Shown here: positions 9,089-17,636 of the stretch, in pieces
How the letters are laid out: each line of letters starts with the position of its first letter
How positions within the stretch are numbered: the stretch's first letter is position 1
Source: Shewanella algidipiscicola
GTDB lineage: Bacteria; Pseudomonadota; Gammaproteobacteria; Enterobacterales; Shewanellaceae
Assembly: GCF_003605125.1 (NCBI RefSeq)
Contig: NZ_QPQT01000002.1
Coordinates: 124,001 to 188,000, forward strand
Reading direction: 5' to 3'
DNA length: 64,000 nt
Notes under the pieces: model-generated
Seen by the model: the letters and a program-made list of their open reading frames with translations, nothing else
Databases searched by the model: none
What the model was told of the DNA's origin: nothing
Translations under genes and position numbers: made by a program

Positions 9089-9781
9089 TTATAGATCAAA
9101 ACTATAGCTATAACCGAGCACCACTTTTGGGTCGTCATTTTCAAGATCAGTATCGCTAACCAAGAAAGAGAAGCTGCCCACATCAGTGTCTTTGCTCAGC
9201 GCTATCGAGTAATCACTATAGCTGTCTTCGCCAAACCAAGCGTTCACCACATCACCACTCGAGTAGCCGTAATGCACGGTTAATGACAAGCTGTCAGACA
9301 GTGGCCATGAAGCCGCCGCATCCACATAGCTCATATCGTCATTATCTAACGGAGCGCTGGCGACATCGTCATCGGCGTTAACCACATAAGAGTAACTGAG
9401 GCTAAACCATTTCCAGCTGATCGCGGCTTTGAGTTCGCCAAAGTCAATGCTAGCGTCGCTATCTGGGTAGGCATAATAGAGATAGCTGACATCGTAACCT
9501 AGATCGTCAGTGATGCTACCGGCATAGCCACCATAGAAATCAATTTCGTAGCTGGTGTCGTCACCGAAGTCGACATTTGATGCCCAGGTGCCGAGGTAAA
9601 AGCCGCTATCGTGTTCGTAATCCATTCCCCCTTGCACGGCCACACCATCATCGGTTTGCGTCACACCGCGCCACAAGTAATTGGAGGTCACTCCCACATT
9701 GCCAGTGACGGCTGCGCTGGCGGGAACGGCTAACATCATGGTTGTTACGAGCAGGCTTAGGTTTCGAAGTGCTGTGTTCAT
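9089..9781 (-). CDS. TorF-type putative outer-membrane porin
   Basis: About 230 residues. The signal peptide MNTALRNLSLLVTTMMLAVPASA is followed by VTGNVGVTSNYLWRGVTQT, the characteristic opening of the TIGR02001/Gcw_chp family often called TorF porins. The mature protein is acidic, with alternating Tyr/Trp beta-strands, and ends in FDL. The ATG at 9781 is preferred over 9787 because the AAGGA abuts the first but lies 6 nt from the second. An inverted repeat at 9810-9847 lies just upstream. Monocistronic. The transported solute is unknown. Confidence 0.85.
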   Translation of the reverse strand: MNTALRNLSLLVTTMMLAVPASAAVTGNVGVTSNYLWRGVTQTDDGVAVQGGMDYEHDSGFYLGTWASNVDFGDDTSYEIDFYGGYAGSITDDLGYDVSYLYYAYPDSDASIDFGELKAAISWKWFSLSYSYVVNADDDVASAPLDNDDMSYVDAAASWPLSDSLSLTVHYGYSSGDVVNAWFGEDSYSDYSIALSKDTDVGSFSFLVSDTDLENDDPKVVLGYSYSFDL

Positions 9782-9809
9782 ACTCATTCCTTTTTATTGG
9801 TATAGGGAT

Positions 9810-9847
9810 ACTACCTAGCCGTATTATTATGAGTATTGTTAGGTAGT
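9810..9847. promoter_or_regulatory. Inverted repeat upstream of the TorF-type porin gene
   Basis: ACTACCTA (9810-9817) and TAGGTAGT (9840-9847) are perfect 8-bp arms 22 nt apart. They lie 29-66 nt before the porin start and could be an operator or a leader hairpin. The rest of the gap to 10145 shows no coding potential, only a run of 11 G at 10133-10143. Confidence 0.35.
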
Positions 9848-10146
9848 GCTTACGCTACTGCTAACCCCATGCCAATAATTTATATGATTACTTTCAGTTA
9901 GTTGTATTTTTAAGCTGCAGTGGTGTGAACCAAGATGGGGGCTTTATAGGCATAAAGGCACCGTTTTGGTGCAGCGATAACCTTGAGTCAACTCAACAAG
10001 TCATCTATTAAACTGATGGGACACCATGGGCTGGTACATGGTGTGAATTGAGGTAAACCGTTTTGTTCATCAAAAGTCATAGCATTGAAGAAACGGTCTT
10101 TGGCCAAAAGCGTGACCGGATAATTATAGCGAGGGGGGGGGGGCAT

Positions 10147-10172
10147 AAAAAAACCTCCTAATCAGGAGGCTT
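10147..10172 (-). terminator. Terminator of the HU gene
   Basis: On the minus strand GCCTCCT, loop, AGGAGG is followed by a run of T (plus-strand A-run at 10147-10153). It lies about 20 nt after the HU stop codon. Confidence 0.85.
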
Positions 10173-10193
10173 TTACAAAGATAAAACCGTTTT

Positions 10194-10466
10194 TTAGTTA
10201 ACGCTATCTTTTAGAGTTTTACCAGCTTTAAACTTAGGTACTGTCGCTGCAGGGATTTGAATTTCCTTGCCAGTTTGTGGGTTGCGACCTGTACGTGCAG
10301 CGCGGCTTGTTGTTTCAAAAGAACCAAAACCAACAATAGAAATTTTCTCACCGTTCTTCATCGCTTCCGCTACGGTTTGTTCGAAAGATTTTAATGCACG
10401 TCCAGCTTCAGCTTTAGTCAGTTCAGCACTTTCAGCTATTTTTGCAACCAGTTCAGTTTTATTCAT
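10194..10466 (-). CDS. HU-family DNA-binding protein
   Basis: 90 residues, the exact length of HU subunits, starting MNKTELVAKIAE at 10466. The DNA-binding arm motif RAARTGRNPQTGKEI and the ending GKTLKDSVN are diagnostic of HU. It forms homo- or heterodimers that bend DNA and compact the nucleoid. The ARTGRNP arm is closer to HU-beta than to HU-alpha, but the paralogue cannot be assigned with certainty. Upstream in-frame codons exist to 10505 but do not belong to HU. Own terminator, so monocistronic. Confidence 0.95.
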   Translation of the reverse strand: MNKTELVAKIAESAELTKAEAGRALKSFEQTVAEAMKNGEKISIVGFGSFETTSRAARTGRNPQTGKEIQIPAATVPKFKAGKTLKDSVN

Positions 10467-10613
10467 TTGGATAGTCTCTTCTTTCCGTAGATTTAGTAAC
10501 ATCAATTACATTAGGTACTTGCAATTGCTGGAACTAACATGCCATAAGCATTCCTATAATGAAAGCGGTTTTATGTTGAACCGTGGGGCTTTAGCCCAAA
10601 ATTGAGTAAAATT

Positions 10614-11411
10614 TTAGCTATCAAGCAAAGAGTAAAGCAATTGTTTGACTAATTGTGGTTCGAAAGGCTTGTCACATAAGGCATTGACCCCAGCTTGAGA
10701 CACGTTACTGAGGTGAGTATCGTTAGCCTCAGATGACACCATCAGAATGGGAATGTGAGATTGCTGGCTGTGATTACGAATAAACTGAGTCAGTGCTAAA
10801 CCGTCGGCATTGGGCATATTGTAATCGGTGATCACAAGGTCATACATATTGTCTTGCATCAAGGCGATGGCCTCGGCGCCATCATTAGCTTCGGTGATCA
10901 GTTTTAACCCTAAATTAGTAATGGTACGGCGAATAATATTACGCGCCATCTTGCTGTCATCGACCACCAGAACCCGAATGTTGTGTACATCAAAATGATC
11001 CAGATCGAGCTCGTCATGGCTTAGCAGATCTATAGTGGCATTGAGTGCTTTGCCAAGATGCTCTGACGAAAACGGCTTAGGTAAGATGGCCACGACACCA
11101 GATTGGCGGTAGATCTCCAGCTGCTCACGGCGGCACTCACTCGATACCAGCATAAATTGAATATCACAAAAGGCTGGATTCTGTTTCAAAGTATTGAGCA
11201 GTTCTAAGGCGGTGCCATCTTCAAAGTGCATCGCACTGGCGACCAAATCGGGTTGATGACGCGAGATAATGGTCGTAGCCTGCGCAAGTGTGCTGGCGGT
11301 TTGGATATTGCTAATACCCTCTTGGCTGAGACGGCTGGTAATGATCTTACGCTGGGTGTCTGAAGGCTCAATCAACAAAATGGAGAGTTCACTCGGGGAT
11401 AGGGTGGCCAT
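10614..11411 (-). CDS. Tandem receiver-domain response regulator without an output domain
   Basis: About 265 residues from ATG at 11411. It holds two receiver (REC) domains and nothing else. The second (about residues 145-265) is intact: acidic pair VVDDS, phospho-acceptor Asp near residue 196 in DLVITDYNMP, Ser near 226 and Lys near 248 in DKPF. The first (about 10-125) keeps the Lys (LPKPF) but has Glu-Pro in place of the acidic pair and Ala at the phospho-Asp position (DLVASAMHFEDG), so it probably cannot be phosphorylated. Such proteins act in phosphorelays or by protein contact. No kinase gene is adjacent. Confidence 0.88.
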   Translation of the reverse strand: MATLSPSELSILLIEPSDTQRKIITSRLSQEGISNIQTASTLAQATTIISRHQPDLVASAMHFEDGTALELLNTLKQNPAFCDIQFMLVSSECRREQLEIYRQSGVVAILPKPFSSEHLGKALNATIDLLSHDELDLDHFDVHNIRVLVVDDSKMARNIIRRTITNLGLKLITEANDGAEAIALMQDNMYDLVITDYNMPNADGLALTQFIRNHSQQSHIPILMVSSEANDTHLSNVSQAGVNALCDKPFEPQLVKQLLYSLLDS

Positions 11412-11469
11412 AGTCAAGGATCTCGGCTTAGTAATTGTAAATATTTAGGTTTTTAAATTACCTGAAGGC

Positions 11470-11883
11470 TTAAGGTTTAGCAACTGGTGGCCCTGCCTGC
11501 TCAGCTCGGCTGAGATAGGCTTTGGTTGATTTTGATAACGCGACCCACCACTGAAATAGCAAGAGTAGACTCACCACCACTACGATTAAGGGAATCGAGA
11601 TCTGCTGCCCCTTAAAGACTACTTTTACCTCTTCGGGGGTGATCTGATAGGCGATAACGGCCGTCATCCCTAAGGCACTAAACGCAATCGTTTGAATGGC
11701 TATGTAAATTTTAAGTAGCAAGCCGGCCCATTCGGCGCGCAGCAGTAGCCCAATTACGACGGGGATCACTCCGATAGTAAACAGATCTAAACTTTGGGTC
11801 GCTAGGGTGCGCCATACTGCGATGACAGAGGTAACCAGATATAAACAGATAAGCAGTAACATGGCTAAGTGGGGTCGTTTCAT
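11470..11883 (-). CDS. Small four-helix membrane protein, function unknown
   Basis: 137 residues, starting MKRPHLAMLLLICLYLVTSV. Four hydrophobic segments are visible (about residues 7-25, 33-50, 58-80 and 96-116), with a short charged loop after the third (TPEEVKVVFKGQQ) and a charged C-terminal tail. No recognised family motif. It is on the same strand as the tandem-REC gene, about 58 nt upstream of it, and could be co-transcribed with it. Confidence 0.65.
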   Translation of the reverse strand: MKRPHLAMLLLICLYLVTSVIAVWRTLATQSLDLFTIGVIPVVIGLLLRAEWAGLLLKIYIAIQTIAFSALGMTAVIAYQITPEEVKVVFKGQQISIPLIVVVVSLLLLFQWWVALSKSTKAYLSRAEQAGPPVAKP

Positions 11884-12029
11884 GGCGATTCGTCGGCTAA
11901 AAATTTGCCAGCGAGTGTAGAAAAAACCTCTGCATTAGTCCAACTATTTACGCTAATCCCGATTGCGTAGCTGCCCATTGGCTTGGGTTGGGTTAATATA
12001 GTGCCGATTTTTGATTGGTTGAGAGCGAC

Positions 12030-12539
12030 ATGACAGACACTGAATTTTGGCAATTAGTAACCCGTAGCCGTCCAGAGCAAGATCAACAGAGCTTGGCCGA
12101 TAACCTCAAACAGCAACTGATGTCATTAACGGATGAGGAGTTGGCGGCGTTCGATAAACATTTTTCGCAGCAGATGCGCCGTGCTTATCAATGGTCAATC
12201 TGGGGCGCTGCTTATATTGTGACTGGCTGTGATAGTGAATATGGTTTTGCCGAGTTTCGCTGTTTCTTGATCTCACTCGGTGAAGAGTGGTTTGAGAGCG
12301 TGCTACAAGATCCAGATGCACTAGGAGATTTGCAGCAATGGCCTGAGAAAGATGGCTACGCTTACCCTTTTATCGAAGAATATGACTTGATTGCGGGGCA
12401 GATATTTGAAGATCGCACTGGTGAGGAGTTACCTTTTGTGCCTTCGGGTCAGGCTACGCCGCAAGGTAAGAAATTTTCCCATAAAAAGAAACAGCTTAAG
12501 GCTACTTATCCCCGCCTAAGTGCACGTTTTCCTTTTTAA
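12030..12539 (+). CDS. DUF4240 domain protein
   Basis: 169 residues from ATG at 12030 (MTDTEFWQLVTRSR), with GAGAG just upstream. The N-terminal FWQLV...SLADNLKQQLMSLTDEELAAFDKHFSQQM, the WGAAYIV...C segment and the later LISLGEEWFESVLQDPDAL match the DUF4240 pattern. This family is cytosolic, and its function is not established. The C-terminal 30 residues are basic. Single gene convergent with the next, separated by a hairpin. Confidence 0.75.
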   Translation: MTDTEFWQLVTRSRPEQDQQSLADNLKQQLMSLTDEELAAFDKHFSQQMRRAYQWSIWGAAYIVTGCDSEYGFAEFRCFLISLGEEWFESVLQDPDALGDLQQWPEKDGYAYPFIEEYDLIAGQIFEDRTGEELPFVPSGQATPQGKKFSHKKKQLKATYPRLSARFPF

Positions 12540-12581
12540 ATGTTCTATCGCTTGCGCTAGCAGCTCTGTTATAGAGTGTCG

Positions 12582-12607
12582 CTTGCCCCAAGCTCGTACG
12601 GGGCAAG
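12582..12607. other. Stem-loop between convergent genes
   Basis: CTTGCCCC (12582-12589) pairs perfectly with GGGGCAAG (12600-12607). It lies between the stops at 12539 and 12636 with no T-tract on either side. Confidence 0.45.
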
Positions 12608-12635
12608 ATAACGGCACATTGGTTATGCGTAGGTG

Positions 12636-12950
12636 TTACTCATAACAAGTTTGGCTTTGTCGATCGTAATGACGTTGGTGTTTGGTGCAAGTCTCTTTCA
12701 TAAAGCGTTGTTCAACTTGGGTTATTTGTGTATCAAGTGTCGTTTCTATGCCGCCAATAAGTTGCTCGTCACTCATCTCCTGTTGTTGCGCTAGCCTTGC
12801 AAAGTGTTGCTCTACTGCGGCTTTGCCGTCAGCGGATAAGGGCTCTGCACTCACTTGAGATGAAATAGCCAGGGCAAAGATAAGGGCTGCGATAAGAGCC
12901 AGCTTGCCTGAATAGTTGACTCGTGTTGTTGTCATCAGTTTGTGTATCAT
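12636..12950 (-). CDS. Small secreted protein, function unknown
   Basis: 104 residues from ATG at 12950, which has GGAG 7 nt upstream. An N-terminal signal-like helix (LALIAALIFALAISSQVSA) is followed by a mature domain of about 70 residues that is polar, Gln-rich and mostly helical. Two cysteines (ETCTKH and QTCYE) near the C-terminus could form a disulfide. No family recognised. The 300-bp gap upstream (12951-13254) shows nothing definite beyond AT-rich sequence. Confidence 0.55.
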   Translation of the reverse strand: MIHKLMTTTRVNYSGKLALIAALIFALAISSQVSAEPLSADGKAAVEQHFARLAQQQEMSDEQLIGGIETTLDTQITQVEQRFMKETCTKHQRHYDRQSQTCYE

Positions 12951-13254
12951 AATTTGCTCCAATAATGTGTCGTCAGGCTTGCTATCTGCAGCCGTTTATT
13001 ACTGTTTGAATCGATAAATGATTTCAAGTTGCAAGCAGTCCCCTCATCGCATTGAAGGGGGGCAAATGCACTTAATGATTTAGTGGTTGCACAAAGATTA
13101 ACCTAAGATGGTTGAATAAAAGCTGAACAAAAAACAAGCAAGCATTTAATGGAGTAGGTTAAGGGGAGCTGGTGGCTTGGTAGAAAGCAGCGAAGCGCTC
13201 CCAAGATTGAAGGCAATCCTAAGTCATGGTGTTCTCTCAGTATTGAATAAACCG

Positions 13255-13554
13255 TTAATCGCGGCGCATCGTTTCACATTGGAACCCTTGGCGGCTTGAA
13301 TCAAATCGACAGCGTAAACCACACTCCCACACCACATCTCCCTGAGCCTGTTGCTCGGCAAATATTTTGCAGCTGGGATAATCCTCAAAGTCATCTTGTT
13401 TCTGATAACGTCCGGAATTAAAACCTTGGGTATAAATGAAGGCTGACCAAGTTTCAGGCCCCGAGGTTTGCTGGGTTTGGTTTATCCATATTAAGCTCAT
13501 AGCAGCCGCTGAAAATAGCAGTATGATCACTAACAATGGTAAGTGTTTTTGCAT
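13255..13554 (-). CDS. Small membrane-anchored or secreted protein, function unknown
   Basis: About 99 residues. ATG codons lie at 13566, 13557 and 13554; the GGAG there is best spaced for 13554 (MQKHLPLLVIILLF). A hydrophobic N-terminal segment is followed by a polar domain with four cysteines (PSCKIF, WECGLRCRF, FQCET) that could pair in the periplasm. No family recognised. Same orientation as the previous small secreted protein but about 300 nt away. Confidence 0.5.
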   Translation of the reverse strand: MQKHLPLLVIILLFSAAAMSLIWINQTQQTSGPETWSAFIYTQGFNSGRYQKQDDFEDYPSCKIFAEQQAQGDVVWECGLRCRFDSSRQGFQCETMRRD

Positions 13555-13845
13555 CATGGTCTCCATGGTGAGGCGTGTAAGCTGATTTTTGGCTGCTTAC
13601 TTAATGGGCTTAGCGTTTGGCTGCATACGATGCTTTAGCAATACTGTTTTAGCAACGTTTTTTATCGCCGCGCGATATGCATACTTAATGGGACAGCTCA
13701 ACGAATTGACAGCATGCTTAAGGCGATTTTTACGCCACAAAAGACAAATAGCCCCTTGTTAGCTTTGCATTAAGCTATTATTCAGGTTAGCTTTTGTACA
13801 GTTGCTATATTGAACCTAATCGGGTTTGGCCTAAAGGAGGCTGTT

Positions 13846-14382
13846 ATGAGATTGTCCACGCTACCATTACTTGCTGCAATAGTGATCGGCGCATTTGTGT
13901 CCCTCAATGTCAGCGCCGAGGAGGTGCAAGCCGATCCAGTTACCGAGGCTGGAATAGTTAACATTACTTGGCAAGGGGTGGATAACTATCGCGATGTCAA
14001 AGCGGTGGGAGACATTCAGTCGCGCTATGAGCTGCGCACCTTTGAAACCTTAACCAAAAACCTTAATAAAGCCGCGAGTAAAGCCTTAAAACCAGATCAA
14101 AAGTTATTGCTGGTCGTGACCGATCTCGATTTGGCTGGCGACGTTAGGCCGACCTTTGGCGCTAGTGTGAGCGATATTAGAGTGGTGAAAGATCTCTACC
14201 CGCCGCGCATGACCTTTAGCTACCAAATATTGGAAGGTGATCAAGTGATTATGGCGGGCGATGAAAAACTCACCGATCTTGGCTTTATGCAAACGATTGG
14301 CGTGGCGAGCGATAGACCCTTGCGATACGAATCGAAGATGTTAGCCGATTGGCTGCAAAAAACGGTCGCACCTAAGCTTTAA
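13846..14382 (+). CDS. DUF3016 domain secreted protein
   Basis: 178 residues from ATG at 13846, with a strong AAGGAGG at 13834-13840. The signal peptide ends about NVSA|EEVQA. The mature part has ITWQGVDNYRDVKAVG, LLLVVTDLDLAGDVRP, PPRMTFSYQILEGD and the ending LADWLQKTVAP, the pattern of DUF3016, a family common in Shewanella and Xanthomonas. It is probably periplasmic; function unknown. Its stop codon lies inside a large palindrome (14365-14408). Confidence 0.82.
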   Translation: MRLSTLPLLAAIVIGAFVSLNVSAEEVQADPVTEAGIVNITWQGVDNYRDVKAVGDIQSRYELRTFETLTKNLNKAASKALKPDQKLLLVVTDLDLAGDVRPTFGASVSDIRVVKDLYPPRMTFSYQILEGDQVIMAGDEKLTDLGFMQTIGVASDRPLRYESKMLADWLQKTVAPKL

Positions 14383-14408
14383 AATCTAAGCTTTAAAGCT
14401 GGTGCGAC
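14365..14408. other. Two-tier palindrome over the DUF3016 stop codon
   Basis: Outer arms GTCGCACC (14365-14372) and GGTGCGAC (14401-14408) enclose inner arms AGCTTTAAA (14375-14383) and TTTAAAGCT (14392-14400). It sits between convergent genes. No T-tract follows, so it may stop transcription poorly but could protect the 3' end of the mRNA. Confidence 0.55.
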
Positions 14409-14429
14409 GGGCATACTGGTTGGAATAAA

Positions 14430-14741
14430 TTATTTTGCTTGAGCCTTAAAGGCTTGCAAGGTTTGCAGTAACACCCCTAGTTTTCGGACAAACTGTTCCA
14501 ATGCTGGCGCTAAGGCGTCAGTATCTGTGGGCAGTTGTGTCATCTCTTGCGCCAACTCTTGCACATAGGGGCTAAAGCGGTTGCTCTGAGCTTCGAAGCC
14601 TTGATCTTGAGTGAAGATCGCCACGAACTTAGCGTGACCCGCTTTTTTCAATTCATCCAGTTTAGCATCGGCGTCGATCGCTTGACGATAAGCGACCTGA
14701 AGGTTTTCTTGCAGTTGCGTTATCAGTTGAGAGTGTGGCAT
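14430..14741 (-). CDS. Small helical cytosolic protein, function unknown
   Basis: 103 residues, starting MPHSQLITQLQENLQVAYRQ. It is almost wholly helical by composition, with heptad-like hydrophobic spacing in the first 35 and last 40 residues, and has no signal peptide or Cys. I do not recognise the family. Divergent from the TraB-type gene with only about 50 nt between starts, so the promoters may overlap. Confidence 0.6.
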   Translation of the reverse strand: MPHSQLITQLQENLQVAYRQAIDADAKLDELKKAGHAKFVAIFTQDQGFEAQSNRFSPYVQELAQEMTQLPTDTDALAPALEQFVRKLGVLLQTLQAFKAQAK

Positions 14742-14790
14742 AACAGCCTCTTAATCATAAAATTTGAGCGAATTATAAGGGGCTAGCCTG

Positions 14791-15675
14791 ATGGCAACAA
14801 GTCAACGTTGGTGTTTACTGCTAATGGTTTTGCTAGTGGGGCTATTTAACAGTGAGGATGTTAGGGCAGCAGTAACAGATAAGCCTCCGTTTTATCAGAT
14901 TAATTACCAAGGTAAGACCGCTTATTTATTAGGTTCAATCCATGTTGGACGAGAAGACTTCTATCCTATGGCGCCGCAAATTGAAGCCGTTTTTGCTAAG
15001 GCTGGAGCCCTAGTGGTGGAGGTGGACGTGACACAAGCTGATGCCGTTAACTTGATCCGTCGTTATGGATTAACGTCGCTGCAACAAGATGAAGCCACGA
15101 CGCAGCGAATGGCGAGTTTTTGTCAAGCAAATGAGGCCACCTGCAGTGCCCTGAAGCCTTACGCTCCTTGGATGCAAGCAATGCAGCTGGGGGTGATGCG
15201 TTTTGATGCACTCGGTTATCAAGCGCAGTGGGGAGTGGAGCAAATATTGACGCAAAAAAATGGGCAGCGCCCCGTGATTGAGCTTGAAAGCGGTGAATTT
15301 CAGTTTGAGTTAATGGCGTCTTTCGATCCCCAAGTTCAGTGGGAGATGGTGTTTGAGGCCATTGATGCGCCTGATGAAGAGATGCTGGCGTTGATAACAG
15401 CGTGGCGCACCGGTGATGAAACCGCGATAGACCAGTTAATGGTAGGCCAGATGCAACAAGGTGATGATACCCATTTGATAGACAAAATGCTCTGGCAACG
15501 TAATCAAGCCATGAGTCGTAAAATTGCCGACTTAATGACCCAAGACACCACGCCAGCGCCACTCTTTATTGTGGTGGGCGCAGGCCATGTGGTGGGAGAT
15601 AAGAGCATAGGTGCCATCATGCAGCAGCAATTTAAGGCGAAGCTACAAAATTGTTGGCAGCAAGCCTGTGATTAA
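14791..15675 (+). CDS. TraB/GumN family protein
   Basis: 294 residues with a signal peptide (WCLLLMVLLVGLFNSEDVRA). Typical family motifs are present: an N-terminal AYLLGSIHVG (GxxH), a Glu-bearing strand ALVVEVDV and a C-terminal FIVVGAGHVVG. In the related eukaryotic TIKI proteins the conserved Gly-x-x-His and Glu residues form a metalloprotease site; activity in bacterial members is not established. Probably periplasmic. It overlaps the 3' end of the convergent cmoM gene by 4 nt. Confidence 0.88.
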   Translation: MATSQRWCLLLMVLLVGLFNSEDVRAAVTDKPPFYQINYQGKTAYLLGSIHVGREDFYPMAPQIEAVFAKAGALVVEVDVTQADAVNLIRRYGLTSLQQDEATTQRMASFCQANEATCSALKPYAPWMQAMQLGVMRFDALGYQAQWGVEQILTQKNGQRPVIELESGEFQFELMASFDPQVQWEMVFEAIDAPDEEMLALITAWRTGDETAIDQLMVGQMQQGDDTHLIDKMLWQRNQAMSRKIADLMTQDTTPAPLFIVVGAGHVVGDKSIGAIMQQQFKAKLQNCWQQACD

Positions 15676-16457
15676 TCAGCTCGCCATTTAGCAATAAAGT
15701 GAACATAACGGCCCAGTGCGATATAGCTTGGGTGCAGAGAATAGGTTAGCTCCATATTCAGCAGCTGCTGAAAGTCGGAGTTGGCAGGCTGATGGGTTTT
15801 AAGGTAGTCGTGGATCACCCGTACACCCGATTGTGACACCAGCTGCATCTGCCACTTATCAAGCCAGTGTTTAACGTCATCGATATACAGAGGATGGGTA
15901 GGGGTTAAGCCGACTTTTTTCTTTACCTTAAAATCGGCTGCTACATAATCGAAGTTACCCGAGATAAGACTATGAAAACGCATCGCTTCTTTGTTGTAAA
16001 ACATCAGCGAAAATAAACCATTAGGAGCTACGAGTCGAGCCAGTGCAGCCAAGGTGGTCTCGGCATCACTGAGCCACTCGGCTACGGCATGACACAGCAC
16101 CAAGTCGAATTGGCCATACTCACTTGAGGTTAGTGCCTGTATCGGGGCGTGGATTAGTGTGATATCGAGTTGGCATGAATGCTTAGCGTCATATTCGCCT
16201 ATTTGCGCACGCGCCAGCGTCAGCATTTCGGCTGAAATATCACACAAGGTGACTTGGTGGCCGAGCTTCGCCAGTTTTTGGCTAAAGAACCCAAAGCCAC
16301 CGCCAGCATCTAAGATGCGTAATTTTTGGCCATTGAAATGACTTAGTGCTTCTGTGATATCACGCCACACCACAGCGGCCCGTATCTCGCCCTTAGGTGT
16401 ACCGTAGATATTTTTAGCAAATTTACTGGCGAGTGAATCAAAGTTTTTGTCTTGCAT
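15672..16457 (-). CDS. cmoM: tRNA 5-carboxymethoxyuridine methyltransferase CmoM
   Basis: 261 residues, the same length as Escherichia coli CmoM (SmtA), with a near-identical opening (MQDKNFDSLASKFAKNIYGT). The SAM site is LDAGGGFGF at about residues 49-57; other shared segments are LVLCHAVAEWL, SLMFYNKEAMRFHSLISGNFDYV and IALGRYVHF. It methylates cmo5U34 of tRNA to mcmo5U, aiding wobble decoding. Cytosolic. Convergent with the TraB-type gene (4-nt overlap). No neighbouring cmo genes. Confidence 0.95.
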   Translation of the reverse strand: MQDKNFDSLASKFAKNIYGTPKGEIRAAVVWRDITEALSHFNGQKLRILDAGGGFGFFSQKLAKLGHQVTLCDISAEMLTLARAQIGEYDAKHSCQLDITLIHAPIQALTSSEYGQFDLVLCHAVAEWLSDAETTLAALARLVAPNGLFSLMFYNKEAMRFHSLISGNFDYVAADFKVKKKVGLTPTHPLYIDDVKHWLDKWQMQLVSQSGVRVIHDYLKTHQPANSDFQQLLNMELTYSLHPSYIALGRYVHFIAKWRAD

Positions 16458-16572
16458 TACCGGCTACCAATGGCTGTTAAGCACTACGGATAAAGAAGCG
16501 ATATTTTGCCATAGCCATACTGGCTTGGCACCTGCCGGCGTAACCTTTTAGGTGCAAACTGTGATTTTAAGG

Positions 16573-16578
16573 TATAAT
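16573..16578 (+). promoter_or_regulatory. -10 element of the MaoC-like gene
   Basis: A perfect TATAAT lies 22 nt before the ATG at 16600. No strong -35 is seen at 16-18 nt upstream. Confidence 0.5.
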
Positions 16579-16620
16579 TGTCCGGTTTCGATTTAGTTAA
16601 TGTTGAAGGGTTTTGAGCGC

Positions 16621-17493
16621 GTGAATAAAGATATTTGTGTTGATTTGAAAGCGGTACCGTCGTTGCTGTCGCTTTATCGCAAGATTTTTTTTGGCCGTAA
16701 ACCCGGTTGGGATCAGCAGCCTTTGCCGCGCATTTGCATCACTTGCCGTGATGTTAGCGTGTCGGCCGACAAGGTGCGCCAGTATGCCAAAGTATGTGGT
16801 TTTGAGTTTGATGGCCAGCATCTGCCCATGACATATCTCTATGTCATGGCGTTTCGCCTGCATGCGAGTATCTTTACTCACCCTGCTATCACTTTTCCAC
16901 TGCTGGGAATGATCCACCTGAAAAACAGCATCACCCAATATCGTCAATTGACTGTGAATGAGTCGTTTCATATAGACTGCTGCTTACAAAGCAGCCAGAT
17001 AACTGATTCAGGGTTAGAATTTGAATTGGCCTCTAAAGCTTTTGTCGGTGATGAATTGGTGTGGGAGTCATTGTCGACTTACCTCTATCGTATCGACAGT
17101 GTGGGTCGCCGAGTGCGGCCACCTAAAGCCACGCCAATGACGTGGGATGCTCCGCTTAATTGGCGCTTGAGTGAAGATCTTGGGCGGCGTTACGCTAAGG
17201 CATCTGGCGATTATAATCTCATCCATCTGCATCCTGTGCTGTCAAAACGTTTTGGTTTTGACCGCGTTCTCGCTCATGGCATGTGGTCCAAAGCGCGCAG
17301 TATTGCGGCCTTGATGCCACAAATCGGTGACAAAGCCTGTACCGTGGATGTGGAGTTTAAGCTGCCATTATTTATGCCAGCAGAGGTGAGTTTTGGCGCC
17401 GAGAATGATCCAGAAACGGGATTAATCTTCGAGCTCAGAGATGGTAAAGGGCGACGGCCGCATCTATCTGGCCGAGTCAGCTTTCACGATTAG
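16621..17493 (+). CDS. MaoC-like dehydratase-fold protein
   Basis: 290 residues from GTG at 16621; an ATG at 16600 is also possible but has no ribosome-binding site, whereas GAAGGG precedes the GTG. Two hot-dog halves are visible. The C-terminal half carries YAKASGDYNLIHLHP followed by GFDRVLAHGM (about residues 190-220), which is the (R)-hydratase motif with catalytic Asp and His, so hydration of trans-2-enoyl-CoA or a related thioester is likely. The N-terminal half lacks the motif and is probably structural. Stand-alone gene with its own terminator. Confidence 0.82.
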   Translation: MNKDICVDLKAVPSLLSLYRKIFFGRKPGWDQQPLPRICITCRDVSVSADKVRQYAKVCGFEFDGQHLPMTYLYVMAFRLHASIFTHPAITFPLLGMIHLKNSITQYRQLTVNESFHIDCCLQSSQITDSGLEFELASKAFVGDELVWESLSTYLYRIDSVGRRVRPPKATPMTWDAPLNWRLSEDLGRRYAKASGDYNLIHLHPVLSKRFGFDRVLAHGMWSKARSIAALMPQIGDKACTVDVEFKLPLFMPAEVSFGAENDPETGLIFELRDGKGRRPHLSGRVSFHD

Positions 17494-17520
17494 CACTCAG
17501 CTATTAATACTTCATAAAGC

Positions 17521-17556
17521 AGCCAGCACACATGCTGGCTGTTTTGTTTTTTTTTT
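17521..17556 (+). terminator. Intrinsic terminator after the MaoC-like gene
   Basis: AGCCAGCA (17521-17528), loop CACA, TGCTGGCT (17533-17540), followed by a long T-rich tract. Confidence 0.9.
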
Positions 17557-17636
17557 GAGCTCAGCACATCAACAGCGTTGAAAGTGTAAGGCGCGCAATG
17601 CCCCATAGACGTTTGTTCTAGACTACCCCCTGTAGC

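Noticed and set aside
15047..15562. Minus-strand open frame inside the TraB/GumN gene
   Set aside because: Opposite a gene with signal peptide and family motifs; no ribosome-binding site and odd composition.
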